A DNA stretch of 59,742 nucleotides, from the IMG/VR virus record IMGVR_UViG_3300036828_000654, positions 1 to 59,742 of that record. One strand, 5' to 3'. Numbering within the stretch: position 1 is the first letter of the stretch; each line of letters opens with the position of its first letter. Below, in pieces: positions 59,443 through 59,742 of the stretch. Under the pieces are notes generated by a model that saw nothing but the letters and a program-made list of their open reading frames with translations, had not been told where the DNA came from and made no database searches. This DNA is from a virus. The translations under genes were made by a program, and so were the position numbers.

Positions 59443-59742
59443 CCCCGCTTCTGCCCGGTTTTCCGGGCAGAACTTCCCCGATCCCCATGGCTTTTTTTTA
59501 ATAAATCATCAGCAATAATAAAACTCACCGCTGTTTTCTGACCTAATGACCATTATTTAAACATACCGAATAAATACATCTTTTTATCACTGAGATAAAA
59601 ATGTCCGCCACCAAAAATAAATTCTAATACGCTGGTTGATTAAGACGATTCTTAATGACTAATGACGCTTAAATATCTAGTATTATTGCCATCTATTGCT
59701 TCAAATACCTGATTTAAAGCAAGATTTCCAAACAATGTAATG
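59443..59742. other. ydiK downstream region
   Basis: A terminator hairpin lies at 59451-59470 (CTGCCCGG/CCGGGCAG, TTTT loop). The rest is AT-rich with no gene visible. In E. coli rprA follows ydiK, but I see no match to its 3' end in these 300 bp. Confidence 0.6.
59451..59470 (+). terminator. ydiK terminator hairpin
   Basis: An 8-bp perfect stem with a TTTT loop lies 8 bp after the ydiK stop. The T run is not immediate; a run of T appears about 25 bp later. Confidence 0.6.

Noticed and set aside
59443-59742. rprA downstream of ydiK
   Set aside because: Its characteristic 3' sequence is not present in the remaining 300 bp; the similar motif is inside the prophage at 46601.
1-59742. CRISPR array
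   Set aside because: No regularly spaced identical repeats were seen. The repeated items are operators, iterons, hairpins and start elements.
1-59742. High frequency of GGATCC and GATC sites in the prophage
   Set aside because: Many are visible, and the phage encodes an adenine methyltransferase, but I cannot count them against expectation by eye.

Overview
The window is one complete temperate-phage genome of about 58 kb integrated between two divergent chromosomal genes of an enterobacterium. The left edge holds the first 42 codons of ydiJ (minus strand) and the right edge holds ydiK (plus strand). These two genes are divergent neighbours in E. coli, so the element entered their intergenic gap. 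The high GC of ydiK and the protein sequences suggest Serratia or a close relative (inference). Candidate attachment cores lie at 210-227 and 58171-58188, and the second is 85 bp past a tyrosine integrase gene.

The phage has lambdoid logic with a podovirus virion like those of the Shiga-toxin phages 933W and phi24B. The late genes (minus strand, 31970 down to 699) run pinholin, SAR endolysin, Rz/Rz1, small and large terminase, P22-type portal, scaffold, N4-gp56-type major capsid, connectors, beta-helix tailspike, tail proteins, internal virion proteins and a 2704-residue polyvalent ejection protein. This block is interrupted by plus-strand morons at 461, 8978 and 25163 and by a minus-strand SOS-controlled small gene at 9881. 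Many late intergenic gaps hold a hairpin, and four share a conserved flank.

The control centre is at 43.3-46.2 kb: a Cro-like gene (minus), a CI-like repressor (plus), a membrane zinc-ribbon gene in the rex position, PL with a boxA/hairpin nut site, and an N-like antiterminator. I see five related 14-bp operators, three between cI and cro and two at PL. PR and PL carry an operator at the same offset. The repressor lacks the catalytic Ser and Lys and the Ala-Gly cleavage site of S24 repressors. It is therefore probably not cleaved in the SOS response, and induction may need a LexA-controlled antirepressor, for which there are two small candidate genes (9881-10051 and 53837-53956).

Rightward-early genes (minus, 43.3 to 38.1 kb) encode O-like and P-like replication proteins, an RdgC-FtsK-gamma fusion, an adenine methyltransferase, a DUF1367 protein and a YbcO-type nuclease, followed by an AT-rich three-gene cassette and then a Q-like antiterminator. 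Leftward-early genes (plus, 45.2 to 52.2 kb) encode N, small proteins, a Bet recombinase, a frameshifted HNH-AP2 endonuclease and a YqaJ/lambda-Exo-type exonuclease. Then come an AT-rich GTPase plus membrane-protein pair (minus), an SOS-controlled umuDC, an SRAP abasic-site protein, an excisionase-like gene and the integrase.

The best candidates for undescribed systems are: (1) the operon at 33714-37936, encoding an EVE/ScoMcrA-head/DUF3427/DUF3883 nuclease, a CBS-HEPN protein and a KAP NTPase, likely anti-phage defence; (2) the GTPase and two-helix membrane protein pair at 52222-53518; (3) the uncleavable-repressor induction switch. All homology calls come from reading the sequence; no search was run.
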